Shown here piece after piece: positions 34,253 through 46,025 of a stretch of 64,000 nt of DNA (positions are counted from its first letter, which is position 1; every line of letters begins with the position of its first letter). The position numbers and the translations under genes were made by a program. The notes under the pieces are model-generated. The model saw only the letters and a program-made list of their open reading frames with translations. It searched no databases and was not told where the DNA came from. Source of the stretch: Calonectria ilicicola. Its lineage: Eukaryota; Ascomycota; Sordariomycetes; Hypocreales; Nectriaceae. The stretch spans positions 3,100,001 through 3,164,000 of the forward strand of contig CP085826.1 of assembly GCA_020809705.1 (NCBI GenBank). The letters run 5' to 3'.

Positions 34253-35955
34253 ATGTTCCGATGTGCAACGTGTCGACCAATTCGCTGCTCGGGGAGCCTT
34301 GGCCAGGCTCCTTATACACTAAAGACTGCTTCCACTTACAGGCCAAAGCAGAGTCCCGTGCAACTATTCTCCAGGTCCTTCTTCCTGCCGAGACTCGCCT
34401 CCTTCGCCTCCTTCGCCAGACTACGCCCGTTTGGAATTCAGTCCCTTCCCTTGGATGTCCCCATTGATGAAGAAAGCATTTCCGGATACAAGTGGGACAC
34501 CTACTTTCACCCACATCCAGGCGACATACTGTATGGAAGATACCAACTCAAATTCAAGATCGGCTATGGATCCTCATCAACTGTTTGGCTCGCGGTGGAT
34601 ACAGCCTCAAACGCGTGAGTGAAGTGTCACGACTCCAGCTCGTAGCCCCCGGCTAACCAGAGAAATAATAAAGCCATGGAATGACTGGACCGAGAAAATA
34701 TGTCGCCATCAAGATCAACGCGAACAACTTCGAAGGCGACGATGCCTGGCATGAACTTGGAATATCCCATCATATCGCAACCGCGAAGCCAATGAATCCC
34801 TACAAGAAAGCCCACCCAGCGCTTTTGACAGCAATCGATCACTTCGTCATCCCCACACGAAAAGGATCGCACCTCTGCATGGTTTTCGACACAATGAGGG
34901 AGCCGTTATCGATGTTTAAGAAAAGATTAAGCCACAATGGCAAAATCACACAGAGCGCTCTGCCAGTTCTGAAGCGACATCTACGGACCATCTTGGCTGG
35001 TCTTGAATACCTTCATGAAGAGTGCAAGATCATCCACACAGGTAAGAAATCATCGAATGTAATGGAATGTGTTCTAATCTCGTTACAGATCTGAAAATGG
35101 ACAACATTTTAATGACATTTGAAGACAGCGCGGTGCTCGAGAGCTTTGTGCAAACACAGTCATCGCGGGCACAACCGAGAAAGGTATTTCGCGGTCGCGC
35201 CGTGTACCAGTGTCAAAATGACTTTGGGGAAGTCAAAAGCCGGTCTTCTCTTTTGCAAATGACACCAAAATTAGCAGATTTCGGCCTCGCTCAGGACGGA
35301 AACCGACAAGGGCCTTTTATCAACCCCATTCAGCCAGACTATTGCCATGCACCAGAAGTACTTCTTGGCACTGGGTGGTCTTATAGCGCAGATATTTGGA
35401 ATTTTGCCATCTTGGTATGCATCTTCATTGGTCCGCTGTCTGTTCTTTGCTGACTATTTGCATATAGGTATGGGACCTTCTCACAGGACACCCGCTCTTT
35501 TTAGACCCCACAAAGGCCAAACAACCTTACAATGCAGCACGTCACTTAGGTGAAATGATTAGCATCCTCGGTCAAGCTCCGGCAGGGCTTCTTCAGAAAG
35601 AGAAAGAAATGCGGCACTGGATGTGGATGCCAGAAGTCTTCAACGCCCAGGGCAAGCTGTGTAACACCGTCGCTGACTATTATGGCGGGCCCTTCTTCTC
35701 AGATGACGGTAAGGACTTCTTTAATCAGAATGGCGAATTTAATACTTACTTAAAATAGGAAATTTTATGTACAAACATTTTATCAATGAAACAAGGAGGT
35801 GGGAAGACGAAGCTCCAGATTGTATTTCTAAGCGGGAGAAAGCGTTGTTTTTTAACTTCATGAGGAAAATGCTGCGTTGGCAGCCTGAAGAAAGGCCAAA
35901 AGCAAGGGAGTTGATGGATGATCCCTGGCTCAACACTAATTTAGTTCGGGAATAG
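34253..35955 (+). CDS. SRPK-like serine/threonine protein kinase
   Basis: Model: join(34253..34614,34695..35041,35089..35414,35468..35708,35759..35955), 490 residues. The N-terminal 70 residues are R- and S-rich. The kinase domain has glycine loop GYGSSSTVW, Lys127 in YVAIKI, catalytic HTDLKMDN at 235-242 and DFG at 300-302. Two features place it near the SR-protein kinase family: the GDILYGRYQLKFKIGYGSSSTVWLA entry and the lobe sequence VWDLLTGHPLFLDP. Such fungal paralogs are numerous and differ from the conserved Sky1 kinase. Codon use is less C-ending than in the housekeeping genes, suggesting a lower-expressed paralog. Targets unknown. Confidence 0.85.
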
Positions 35956-36673
35956 CAACACCAAATACATAAAATGGTTTGTTCCAAATGTTCTATCTCG
36001 ATGTCTATGTTGGAAGTACCTAAAAAAGGATGCGGTTCTATCGTGGAATCGAGTAGAACTCTCGGGCGGGGCAGAAAGGTAAAATCCAAGAGCGACCAAA
36101 GACATCAACACAGCCCACTCCGATTCCCAGTTGTAGGGCCGCCCTTTTCCGACGGTTTATTCGGAAAGTTACATCGGACGCAACCCCGAGTCTGCCGCAA
36201 TATCATTTAGTTCTGGGGTAAGCTACGTGAAATTACATAAAGTTACTTCAGCCAGCTGTCTGACCCATGCTAAGATCTTCAGTGCAGACAGCTCCACAAT
36301 GAAGCAACGCCCGATGTTACGTCCCCGCGAGCGATGTTAACGGTTGATCATCAAGCCATATAGATGCGTATTCTCTGTCGTAGCACTCAGAATCATTCGA
36401 ACCGCCTTCGGGGTATCATACCACATACATGGTCCCGACGCGTCTCGTTGGTCACGATCTTTGGTTATGAAGAAAATAGCAGCGGTCATCCCCGCAACCT
36501 GCAGCTGACACGAAGCAAAATGGTTTCAGACAAGTAGTTAACATGCGATGTCGAAACACTACGGTCCAGATGGCTGTGGAAGGCTCAATGTATTTGGGTT
36601 GGTGATTTCGTGGTCAAAAACAATGTTTGTCTAACGAGAAATTGATCTCTTTATAATCGATGTCGTGCCTCAA
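35956..36673. other. intergenic
   Basis: Spacer between the kinase and phosphatase genes. No gene is seen. Confidence 0.5.
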
Positions 36674-37345
36674 ATGGAGCCTTCAATCGATCAGATCGCG
36701 CCTAACCTCTTTTTGGGAAACGTCAAAAGTTCGCTCAAGAGGCAAGTCCTTCGAAGCAATAACATCAGTGCCGTCGTGTCGCTACTCGACGGGGGCTATC
36801 ACAAATGGAGCCATCCTGAATATAGAGCAATTATCCCCGAAGATTGCCACCTCTACGTCCCGTGTCTGGATACATCAACAATGGATATCCTCGCAGTCTT
36901 GGAAGAGATTTGCGACTTCATCGATGTGCAACTAAATAGGAACACCGTTTCGCAATTGAGCACATCCACATCAACAAGGGAGTTGGATTTAAACGACGCT
37001 CCTCAATCCACTACAGAACCGCCAAGCCGAGCCAATGTGCTGATACACTGTCGTTTGGGAGTCTCCAGGTCAGCCACAGTCGCCATTGCGTATCTAATGC
37101 GGAAGCGCAACCAAGGGTTCGACTCAATTTACTCGGAAGTTAGGCAACATCGCGAAGCCGTGCGGCCCAGGGAAAATTTCGTTGACCAACTTCAAGTTTG
37201 GGAGGCTGTACACTATCAGGTGTGGGAGGACAAGGACAGGGCCATCCCCAAACAAGAGTACCAAGACTACCTGGACAGACGCGCCGCCAGACTCAAAGCC
37301 AAGGGGTTGACGGGCAACGAGCCATTCGGGCTGGACTACAAATGA
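36674..37345 (+). CDS. dual-specificity protein phosphatase
   Basis: Intronless, 223 residues. The phosphatase signature HCRLGVSRS lies at 125-133 (nucleophile Cys126, Arg132), followed by AIAYLMRKR. The N-terminal strand IAPNLFLGNVKSS is typical of the family. A polar insertion (about residues 90-118, S/T-rich) lies between the general-acid region and the P-loop. The enzyme should remove phosphate from Tyr and Ser/Thr; the substrate is unknown. It stands directly downstream of the SRPK-like kinase on the same strand, although separate transcripts are likely with 718 bp between them. Confidence 0.88.
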   Translation: MEPSIDQIAPNLFLGNVKSSLKRQVLRSNNISAVVSLLDGGYHKWSHPEYRAIIPEDCHLYVPCLDTSTMDILAVLEEICDFIDVQLNRNTVSQLSTSTSTRELDLNDAPQSTTEPPSRANVLIHCRLGVSRSATVAIAYLMRKRNQGFDSIYSEVRQHREAVRPRENFVDQLQVWEAVHYQVWEDKDRAIPKQEYQDYLDRRAARLKAKGLTGNEPFGLDYK

Positions 37346-38501
37346 CCTGAATTTGTAATTACAATTACGACACGCGAGAAGTCTCCGGGATGTTAGCCGG
37401 AACGAAATAGCTCAATTCCGAGTATCCGCCTCGATGTCCGTCTCGATGTCCGTCGGATGAAAGACCCCATCCCAACTTTCCCCAGACCAGGCCAGACCCA
37501 ACCCCCCGGCTTGCATAAGCGGCTATAGATGTATAAATTTTTCTTGTGCATAAATTTCAGGTGCTAAAGCGGCAGTGAAGCTAGTCCCTTTTAGTACTAA
37601 CGCACGAAGAATTCCACATTCAAACTCAGGTGCAGTGGGATCAAAGTTGAGGTGGTGAACGGGTATTCCTAATTTATACTGGATGTGTATTCAGTTTTAT
37701 ATGGGAAACTAATTATAAAGTTATACAATATACAATTGATCCAAAAGTACTTGAAAATGTGATGGTCGATCCCAGATGGAGAATTTGCTGCCCAGAGAAC
37801 GAGCGCAGGATCAATACTCCGCCAGACAATGCACCGCTTAAAAGATTGTCCCCTTATGACTTATTCACTTTAGATCTGCTCCGAACGTGAATTTGATAGC
37901 AAAAAAATAAATAAATAATCATAAATAATATTATTTATTTTGGTTTATTTATTTCCATCGTATTTATTTCTTAGGCAGCCAGGGGTGGCAGGAAAGTAGA
38001 AGGAGTGCAGTCCTTCAAGGGCTATGTTGTCGACGCAACACAAACCGTGACTTGATCAGTGTTGTCATGACATCCCCCGGCACCCATCCCAATTTGACAT
38101 ACAGGGCTCCAATATATAAGGTGCTCTTACTTGGCATGGTATCACTAAATGTATCTTTTCTCTCGTACATGGACGAAAGCCCATGGTTCCAATGTGTGTA
38201 TTCAAATACTGTCTGCCACCAACTTACGACATTCACCCATTTTAAACTCCAAATAATGATACATCATATACATATATACTACAAAAATGAATGCATGCCC
38301 TCCCTCTCGTTGTCCATGTGAAATCCAATAAATCCAAGGGAACTCACTCGTCAAGTGGTTCACGCACGCTCCATATTTAAGTGGGTCTTGTCTTATCTTA
38401 TCGGAATTGAAAAAAAAAAGTCTCTGGATCGCAAACTAGCATTTGGCGCCGAGGACTTCCACTTGCAACACATTCAACAGCCACTTTTTCCACCCATTAC
38501 A
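37346..38501. other. intergenic with AT-rich inverted repeat
   Basis: Contains an AAATAAATAAAT arm facing TTATTTATTTTGGTTTATTTATTT at 37901-37970. Otherwise PUF6 promoter and phosphatase 3' sequence. No gene is seen. Confidence 0.5.
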
Positions 38502-40623
38502 ATGGCTACAAAGAGTGTTTCCGCCGGTAGCAAGAGAAAGGTCGCTTCTGGCGTCAAGGGCAAGTCCGACTCCAAGGTCAAGAAGGCCCGTCTGGACGAG
38601 TCCAAGGTTCGACGAAAGCAGGAGGAGGAACCCGAAGAACAGTCGGACGATGCGTGGGACGAAGAAGATGGTGGTGCGGAGCTAGATGGAGAGGAGGCAA
38701 AGGCCGGCTCTAAGAACTCCAATGGGGGTTCTAATGGGAAAACATTCGAGCGAGGTATGTGTCTTCCTGCATTCAGCAACCTTCTTACACGAGCTGACAA
38801 TCTCTACAGGCCAGACTTCCCGGGAATCCCATGCCAAGCAGAAGCAGCTCGCCCAAGAGCGCAAAGCCGCCAAGCCCCTTGCCGACGAAGTCCAGCGAAC
38901 GAAGAAGCTCTGGGAACGACTTCGAAGAAAATCCCATGTCCCCAAGGAGGAAAGGCAGACTTTGGTCGACGAACTTTTCACCATTATCACTGGGCGCATC
39001 AAGGACTTTGTTCTCAAGCACGATGCTGTGCGAGCGGTGCAAACTGCCATCAAGTATTCGACACCCGAGCAGAGGAAGCAAATTGCTCGTGAACTCAAGG
39101 GCACTTATGCCCAGCTTGCTGAGAGTCGATACGCTAAGTTCTTGATTGGAAAGCTTCTGGTTCAAAACGACGACGAAATCCGCGACATCGTCATTCCCGA
39201 ATTCTATGGCAAGGTCCGCAAGTTGATCAACCATTCCGAGGCCTCATGGATCCTTGACGACATCTACCGTGGCGCTGCAACCAAGAAGCAGAAGGCCTGC
39301 CTCCTCCGAGAGTGGTACGGACCCGAATTTACGCTCCGGGAGCTCACCAAGGACAAGGACGAGAACCCAACAGCGGACCTCAAGGCGATTCTGGAGGAAT
39401 CACCCAGCAAGCGTGGTCCTATCATGAAGAGCTTGGCAGACATGATTAACTCCCTAGTTCAGAAGAAAATGACGGGCTTCACGATGCTTCACGATGCCAT
39501 GTTGGAATACTTCTCAAGCACTCAGCCCGAGACGGAAGAGCGCACCGAATTTGTCGAGATGGTCAAGGGCGATGAGAGTGGTGACCTGCTCAAGAACATG
39601 GCCTTCACTCGTTCCGGCGCCCGCCTGGTTTCGCTCATCCTAGCACATGGCTCTGCCAAGGACCGAAAGCAGATTTTGAAGACCTACAAGGATACTTTCC
39701 TGTTGATGTCTGGCGACCCGTATGCTCACGTTATTATTCTGACAGCTTACGACGTCATTGACGACACCAAATTGAGCTCCAAGGCCATTTTCCCAGAGAT
39801 CCTCGGCGAAGGTGAGGAGAACATCACGCAAAACGTTGTTGCTGCGGCAAACAACCCATTTGCTAGAACCACCTTCCTCTACCTTTTCGAGGGCCTGTCA
39901 AAATCCCTCTTCCCCGCTAGCCATTCCTTCGACGTCGAGCTGCTGGAAGAAGTGCACGAGATCCGCAAGAAGACTAGCAAGAAGGATGAGGACGCCCGAC
40001 GCAATGAGTTGGTCGCTGTTCTGTCACCTCATCTCATTTCTGCCATCGCAGCCGCTCCTTCTGACCTCACAGCAACCGCATTTGGCTGTCAACTCGTAAC
40101 AGATGTCCTGCTTTCTGCTTCTGGCGATAAGTCAAATGCCCTCGAAGCCATTGCCCAAGCCGCAAGTGGTGACCCCAGCGAAGAACCTGCTGAGGACGAT
40201 CTAGCACCCAAGGTTCACATCTCGAAAACACCCTTTGGTGGACGCATGCTCAAGTCCTTGATCCAGGGCGGAAAGTACGACAAGGCAGCCGGCAAGATTG
40301 TCCCGGTTGAGCCTCCTCTGGAGTTCTCCAACATTCTATACCCCATCATCGGAGACTACATCATCGAATGGGCCACTGGCCCCAGCTCCTTTGTGGTTGT
40401 CGGTCTACTCGAGGCTGGCGACTTTGGTGAGGCTGCAGCCCTGAAGAAGACTTTGAAGAAGAACAAGAAGGCCCTAGAGAAGGCCGCTACAGAGGAGACG
40501 GCAGAGCAGAAGGCTGCGCGAGAAGCACAGGATGCGGCACCAAAGGGAGGCAAGAAGGGCAAGAAGAAGGGCGACAAGCCCGTTGGCAATGCTGGATGCA
40601 AGCTGCTCCTGGAGAAGTTGTAA
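38502..40623 (+). CDS. PUF6: PUF6-type pumilio-fold RNA-binding protein
   Basis: Model: join(38502..38754,38810..40623), 688 residues. Residues 1-85 are basic then acidic, a likely nuclear or nucleolar signal region. Repeats follow from about 120, e.g. TGRIKDFVLKHDAVRAVQTAIK, SRYAKFLIGKLL and HSEASWILDDIYRGA. The CPL domain comes next and the tail is Lys-rich (KGGKKGKKKGDK). Yeast Puf6 works in 60S biogenesis and in repression of ASH1 mRNA; the human relative is PUM3. The intron splits codon 85. Confidence 0.93.
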
Positions 40624-42297
40624 ATTCGGGGTGGATTTAAGAATCTCTTGATGTACATGGCGTTCTCAGGGTCAAGGTGTTTAAAAAGAACAATTTATCA
40701 TGTTACCTTGAATTTCGGATGCTCACACTTTTGATGGAAGTCGAGGGGGGTGATGGTGCGATTTGTCACGGTCTTCAACTGGCTCGGTGGGTGATAAAAC
40801 ACAAGCCTTCGTCACAACAAAATGGCAAGGAAATTTTAAATAAAATAAATGATGTCTGGAAATAAATAATTGTTTGGCTTTTTATGACACTTTGTCCCTT
40901 TTTTTCCCTTTTGATAATTTGTACCTATTCAGGAGGTAGAATTGGTGCCGTGGTATTGTTTTGTGGTGGTTTTTGAGTGGAGATGACCTTCATTGTTTAG
41001 GTTTTTTTTTTAGGTGTGACAAAGCGACACCGTAAATGAGGTGCAAAACACAAACGACTTGTTTTTCTACTTTACCCCCGAATATTAAAAGTATGAACCA
41101 TCTAAACTAATTGATACCGATGGCGATTAATGGTAAATGGGTTTGGTTGAATTTCGGCAGTCCTACCCTACATCAAGGCCAACGTCGGTATCGCATACCT
41201 CTCGCGCAGCAACAGGATTGTATTTGTGAACCACACCAAAAAACTGGACCGGGCCGTTTTATGGTTGTTCCACCGACCATCAGTCCTAAGCACTCCAAAC
41301 GGAACGTTGAATCTACATCACACGACCGATGTGTAGGACAAGGCGGTTTTGGTGGCCAACATCAAAAACAAAAAATAACAAAAATTAACTGTGAGTCAAC
41401 CGGGTAGTTGGCTCTCCTTTGAAACTCTCGCCCACTTTAAAGCTCAATATCTCCCGTGGAAATCATTTACCTTAAAAAAGACACATCGAAGCTGAGAGGG
41501 CGGAGGAGGCTAAGGAAATCATGGCCCAAAGGGGTTGATATTGTGTATCCTGACCAGGAATGTGTTGTCCTACCTGAACAGGTAGAAGCGCATCATGAGT
41601 TTTAGAACCCAGCTTCAGTGTAACAATTGGGAAAGGAGGGATCCAGTGGATGTATTCAGCCCACGGCCAAGCAGCTCAGGGTGACAGGCTATGGTGGTGG
41701 CAACGAGTGAAGCCCAAAGGGAGAAGGGAGCCAAAGTGAGAATTTAATTCAAAAAGGCGGTCCCGAGTACACGCTCACAGTTTGGTCTTTGGCCGGCTGG
41801 CTGTACAGTCGACTGACCGTTTCGGCAACTGCCATGGTGCCCTGTGATGCGCTGCACTGCACCCTCGGCTGTCACCCCAATGTTTGTACCCTTTTTCCCT
41901 CTATATGCCTATTCCTCCTAAAAAAACTCCTCCTCTCACTTTTCACTTTGTCACCTCCTTGCAACTCTATCTTCATTCCCCCCCGGGTGCTGATAGGCAC
42001 GCTGCCTCCTCGATACCTCGCTCCTTTCCCGGATAGGTCAACTGATGTTGATACCTTCATCGACTCCAACGCTGTGGTCAATGTTCACCTCCAAGTGAGT
42101 AGCTTCGAGGGGATCCCATCCAAGAGTTTGGGTTGGCACCCGTGATGCAGTCCCAAGGTTTTCTCCCAAATTCTCGAAACTGGATCCTACCATCTTCCGG
42201 ACTTTGTCAATTTATTTTCACCAAAGTCCTTTGAGTACTTCTGCTGGGGAGCCCGGAGAATCATTGCATAATTCGGATCACCAAGCCCCTAGCAAAG
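40624..42297. other. intergenic, long promoter of the membrane-protein gene
   Basis: AAATAAAATAAAT and AAATAAATAA words occur at 40837-40869. The last 400 bases are C/T-rich. An open plus-strand frame at 41789-42145 has no family likeness and is probably leader. Confidence 0.45.
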
Positions 42298-43392
42298 ATG
42301 CGTCTCGACCTCTTCTCGCGAGAGCATACCAGCTGTGAGCCAGGCACGAGTTATTATGCATGCAAGACGGGTGACTTTAGCGGATGCTGTTCAAAGGATC
42401 CATGCACCTCTGGGTATTGTGTTGATGATCAGGTTTTTATCTCACCCGACTTGACCGCAGAGTCTCCCGTTAGTACCAGTACCATCACGAACGAGCCAAA
42501 AGACATGTTCTCGACAGTCCCGCTAGACAGCGATGATGATGATGAGATGACATCTACTCAAGATTCGGAAACGCAGTCGAAAACAATGACCGACTCTGGA
42601 ACAACTCATACTATTCCTAATAATAACAGAGTCACCGTTACCAAACACACTCTCATAATCACCGATAAGGTGCCCTCTCGAACCCCGTCGCCTGATGCTT
42701 CATCGTCCGCAAGTTCAGACATGATAGGCACAGCCTCATCTGAAGCCTCTCGCGGTACTCCTGTCGAGACCACTCCCTCAAGCGGCATTCCTGGTATTGA
42801 CACAAGTGGCTCACCATCCACCGCAGTGGTTGCTGGTGCAGCAATTGGCGGAGCCATCGCTTTGGGCATCGCTGCATTCCTCCTCATGATGTTCATTCGG
42901 CGCAAAAGGCTCGAGAGAAAGACTAAACACCGGTCCGAACCTTTCCTTGACATCGACTTTAACCAGGGCGCTGAAGAAAAAGCCTGCCAGCCCATGTCAC
43001 CACATACCACAGGAACCCAGGGCAGTGGGGATCCCTTTGCCCCCTTCGGAGGTCTGCACCCGTCAATTATTCTCTTACAAAAAGTACCATTTAAGTAAGC
43101 TAACCCCATAATAGGACGAGCAGATAAAGAAAACGATCCCTTGCGTCCCCCAAGTGGAACTTTTGAGATGGATGGCACAAGCAGTGCTCCAATTGAGCTT
43201 CCCGCTGAGAACTATAACAATCGTAACTCGTCGGCACCACAATCGTTAGGAAAAGCCAACACACAGCACTCTATTCAACCATCTGGGCCTGTCGACCCGC
43301 GATCTAATCTCAATGCCTCAATGACGGACCGTTGTCAAAACACGTACGTCAACCACTGGAACCAATATCGAAACCTCGGGTCCGATAACTAG
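42298..43392 (+). CDS. Cys-rich single-pass membrane protein
   Basis: Model: join(42298..43051,43115..43392), 343 residues. There is no cleavable signal peptide. Residues 13-41 hold seven cysteines in a pattern C-x8-C-x7-CC-x4-C-x4-C (CKTGDFSGCCSKDPC), a motif common in fungal surface proteins of unknown role. A long S/T-rich stretch (50-175), likely O-glycosylated, leads to one membrane segment (176-200), a stop-transfer RRKRLERK and a cytoplasmic tail. The shape resembles WSC or Mid2 sensors, but the domain is different. The donor GTCTGC is weak; without splicing the protein ends at FK shortly after 43090. Function unknown. Confidence 0.7.
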
Positions 43393-43904
43393 ATAGTTTG
43401 AGCAAAGGAAATGATTTTTAGATGAGGATTTCTGGCGTTGGGAACTGATTAATACCCTTCCAGTGTACAGTCTGGCTTCATATTATGCGTGGATCAGTTT
43501 TGAGATTGCAAGAGGCTTTGCATGTGACTTCTCATGTGGCAGCGACATAGATCTATTCCACAGGGAGAGGTCTCGGCCTATATACGCAGAACAAATTCAT
43601 TTCGTCTTTCGTCATAAGATCAATCGTACATGAGATTGCCTTCCTTTCAAGTATCAAGGGATGTCTCCCAAGTACTGACTACGGGGTGTGTTGATGTGTG
43701 TTTTCTGAATCCCTACCTGCCATGCGCCTGAAATGCAAAAAAGAAGAAAAAAAAAAAGAACAAAGGGTTATCGGACCGTCTGATGCCATCCATTTTAAAG
43801 TCTTGTCCCTCCTTCAGTGAATAGAGCGATTCCAACCCAGTTTAGAATTTCATAATGTTTTTGGTTCTTAGATTTTGTGTCGTTCCGAAATGCTGTGCCA
43901 TGAT
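43393..43904. other. intergenic, convergent 3' ends
   Basis: Spacer between the membrane-protein gene and RPB4, with an A-rich run at 43738-43760. No gene is seen. Confidence 0.5.
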
Positions 43905-44487
43905 TTACCGGTTCTGCAACTTGGAAATCTCGTCCAGCAGATCTTGGAGATCCTCGTCCTTGATCTTGTCGGCCAGCGATGGGATCAGAGTCTTGGCCTC
44001 GTCGGCATTTTCGCAACAGAGAGAGCCTATGAGACTGTGTTAGGACAGCAGTAAGATGCGCAAGAGATGGTCGCCCTACCGAGCTGAGCGCGCTCAAACT
44101 TGGCCAGGTCCTTGTGTGCGCTGAGCAGACGTTCGACGGCCTCGACGTTTTCCTTTTGGGTGAACCGAGCGAAATGGTCCAGGTAGTTAAGCGTCTGGTT
44201 TAGCATTCTGCGGTAAAATTTGGAGTCAGTAACCCTGGAACTATGGCAGGAGACGGGAAGTTGTCGCGGGTTGCGGTGAGACGGGAGGAAGGCATCGCGT
44301 ACTCGGTCTCGTTCACGTTCTTGCGATCGTTGCGGCGCTTGGCAACGAGAGCGTTTAGGACGAGGGCGGCTTCGGACAGTGTCAAGGTGTCGACATTTTG
44401 GAACTCGCCCAGGTTGAGGTTGGCCGAGGCCTCTTCGTTACCAGGCGGCGGCGGCTTGGGACGCGAGGTACGTTTATGGGTAGACAT
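43905..44487 (-). CDS. RPB4: RNA polymerase II subunit Rpb4
   Basis: Model: complement(join(43905..44026,44080..44207,44303..44487)), 144 residues. Recognised from NLGEFQNVDTLTLSEAALVL, MLNQTLNYLDHFARF and the HRDC-like C-terminal part (ADEAKTLIPSLADKI, EDLQDLLDEI). Rpb4 pairs with Rpb7 in the stalk of RNA polymerase II and acts in initiation, mRNA export and decay. The N-terminal linker is short compared with yeast, as in most filamentous fungi. Confidence 0.94.
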
Positions 44488-45190
44488 GGTTGAAAGAAAA
44501 GTGCGGGATGCCTAGTAGAGGTTTTGCGGTCCTAGGCGCGTAGGCGGGGGAGGCAGAGTCGGCGAGGGGTGTTACGCGACGGGGTGATGGGCGGGTTTGG
44601 CGGTGACAATGGCTTTGTCGGAGAGGAGATCTGGGGCCGAGTGACAAGGACAAAAAGAAGCGATTCGGGGGGATGAGGCTGAAGAACGAGAGGTTGGAGC
44701 TGCTTCGTCGTCAGTACCCCTGCCTGATTGAATGCAATTTAGTGGGGCCCTCCGCCTTGCTCCAGCGGCCAAAGGGTGCGCTGTCTGGCCGCTGAGGATG
44801 GAGTCGTCGCGTGGCGGGTTTCTTCTCACTTGACGGACTTATCGACTACGCAAAAGGGGGCAGACTGTTTCTGCAAGTGAGTTTTTAAACCAAAAAAAAG
44901 AGAGAGAGAATAAATCAAAATAATAAAAAGAGAACACCAACAAAGAAAAAAAACCACTCATTCAATCTCACTCATTGCTTTTTTTTTTTGTTGCCCCTTT
45001 GCAGTAACGGGTAGGGTGCCACATATTAATTGCTCTGCTGTGTACAGTGCTGACATATTGTCCTCTTAGCTCTCACCCTCTCTCTCTGGCTCTCAGGTCG
45101 CGGGGGGATATAGCTTCATGGACCCGGCGAGGCCCGAATAGTAGAACCTGATATCGGACCGTTGATGGGCCGTCCGCCTCCCCCGACACC
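44488..45190. other. divergent spacer RPB4-TRS23
   Basis: Contains A-rich runs near 44890-44955 and a CTCTCTCT tract before TRS23. No gene is seen. Confidence 0.5.
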
Positions 45191-45779
45191 ATGTAAGCAA
45201 GCACTGGCTCTTGTGTGTATGTGTGCTTTTTGTCCTGACCGCTTGCGCCGAACAGGACTGTCTTCACCCTCATCATCATCAACAAGGCCGGCGGCTTGAT
45301 CTACAATAAGAACTTCCACGAGGGCCTCAACCAGATCAGCACAAACGACTACCTCGTCCTGGCCGGTACCTTTCACGGGTGAGTGTCCCCCCTCCTCCTT
45401 TTCCCCTCTCTCAGAGTCAATGGGGGACGTTACGAGGCTCACACTCTACAGTGTCCACGCCATCACTGCGCGCCTCAACCCCGTCAAGCCCCTACCCGGT
45501 TCCACCCCAAGTGGGAGCAGGCCCGAGCCGCCGTCGGGCCTCGAGGTGCTAGAGACGGAGAACTTTCGCATGCAGTGCTTCACCACGCTGACGGGCACAA
45601 AGTTCCTGCTCTTCACCGACACCACGCAGGCAAACGTCAGCATCACCATCCAGCGCATCTACGACCTCTACTCCGACTACGTCATGAAGAACCCTTTTTA
45701 CTCATTGGAGATGCCCGTCCGCTGTGACATTTTTGACCGGAAACTCTTGTCGTACATCAGAGAGATCAATAATCGGTAA
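45191..45779 (+). CDS. TRS23: TRAPP complex subunit Trs23/TRAPPC4
   Basis: Model: join(45191..45192,45256..45378,45452..45779), 150 residues. The initiation codon is split: exon 1 supplies AT, the donor GTAAGC follows at once, and exon 2 supplies G then ACT GTC TTC ACC, giving MTVFTLIIINKAGG. The longin fold and the sybindin-like ends (NYxxF-type TETENFRMQCFTTLTGTKFLLFTD, IYDLYSDYVMKNPFY) match TRAPPC4. TRAPP is the tethering and guanine-exchange complex for Ypt1/Rab1 at the ER-Golgi boundary. Without the split start no good ATG precedes the conserved strand. Confidence 0.92.
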
Positions 45780-46025
45780 AGAAAAAAGAAGAACTAAAAA
45801 AAAAGAAAGAAGCAGAAGAAAGGTGGCGTGGAATTGGTGGGCAGCAATGTGAAGCGGCGTGTCTTGCGGGTTAGACAATTGTTATCTTATCCAGAGTGGC
45901 CGTGGCATGAAAGCATATACGGCTGTTAATGACTTTGATTCTTGTTTCGTCTAAAACTCCTGGCCTTTGTCTATTTATACAATTACCGTGGAGGCGGTGG
46001 TTTAAGTTCCATGTCATGGCATCAT

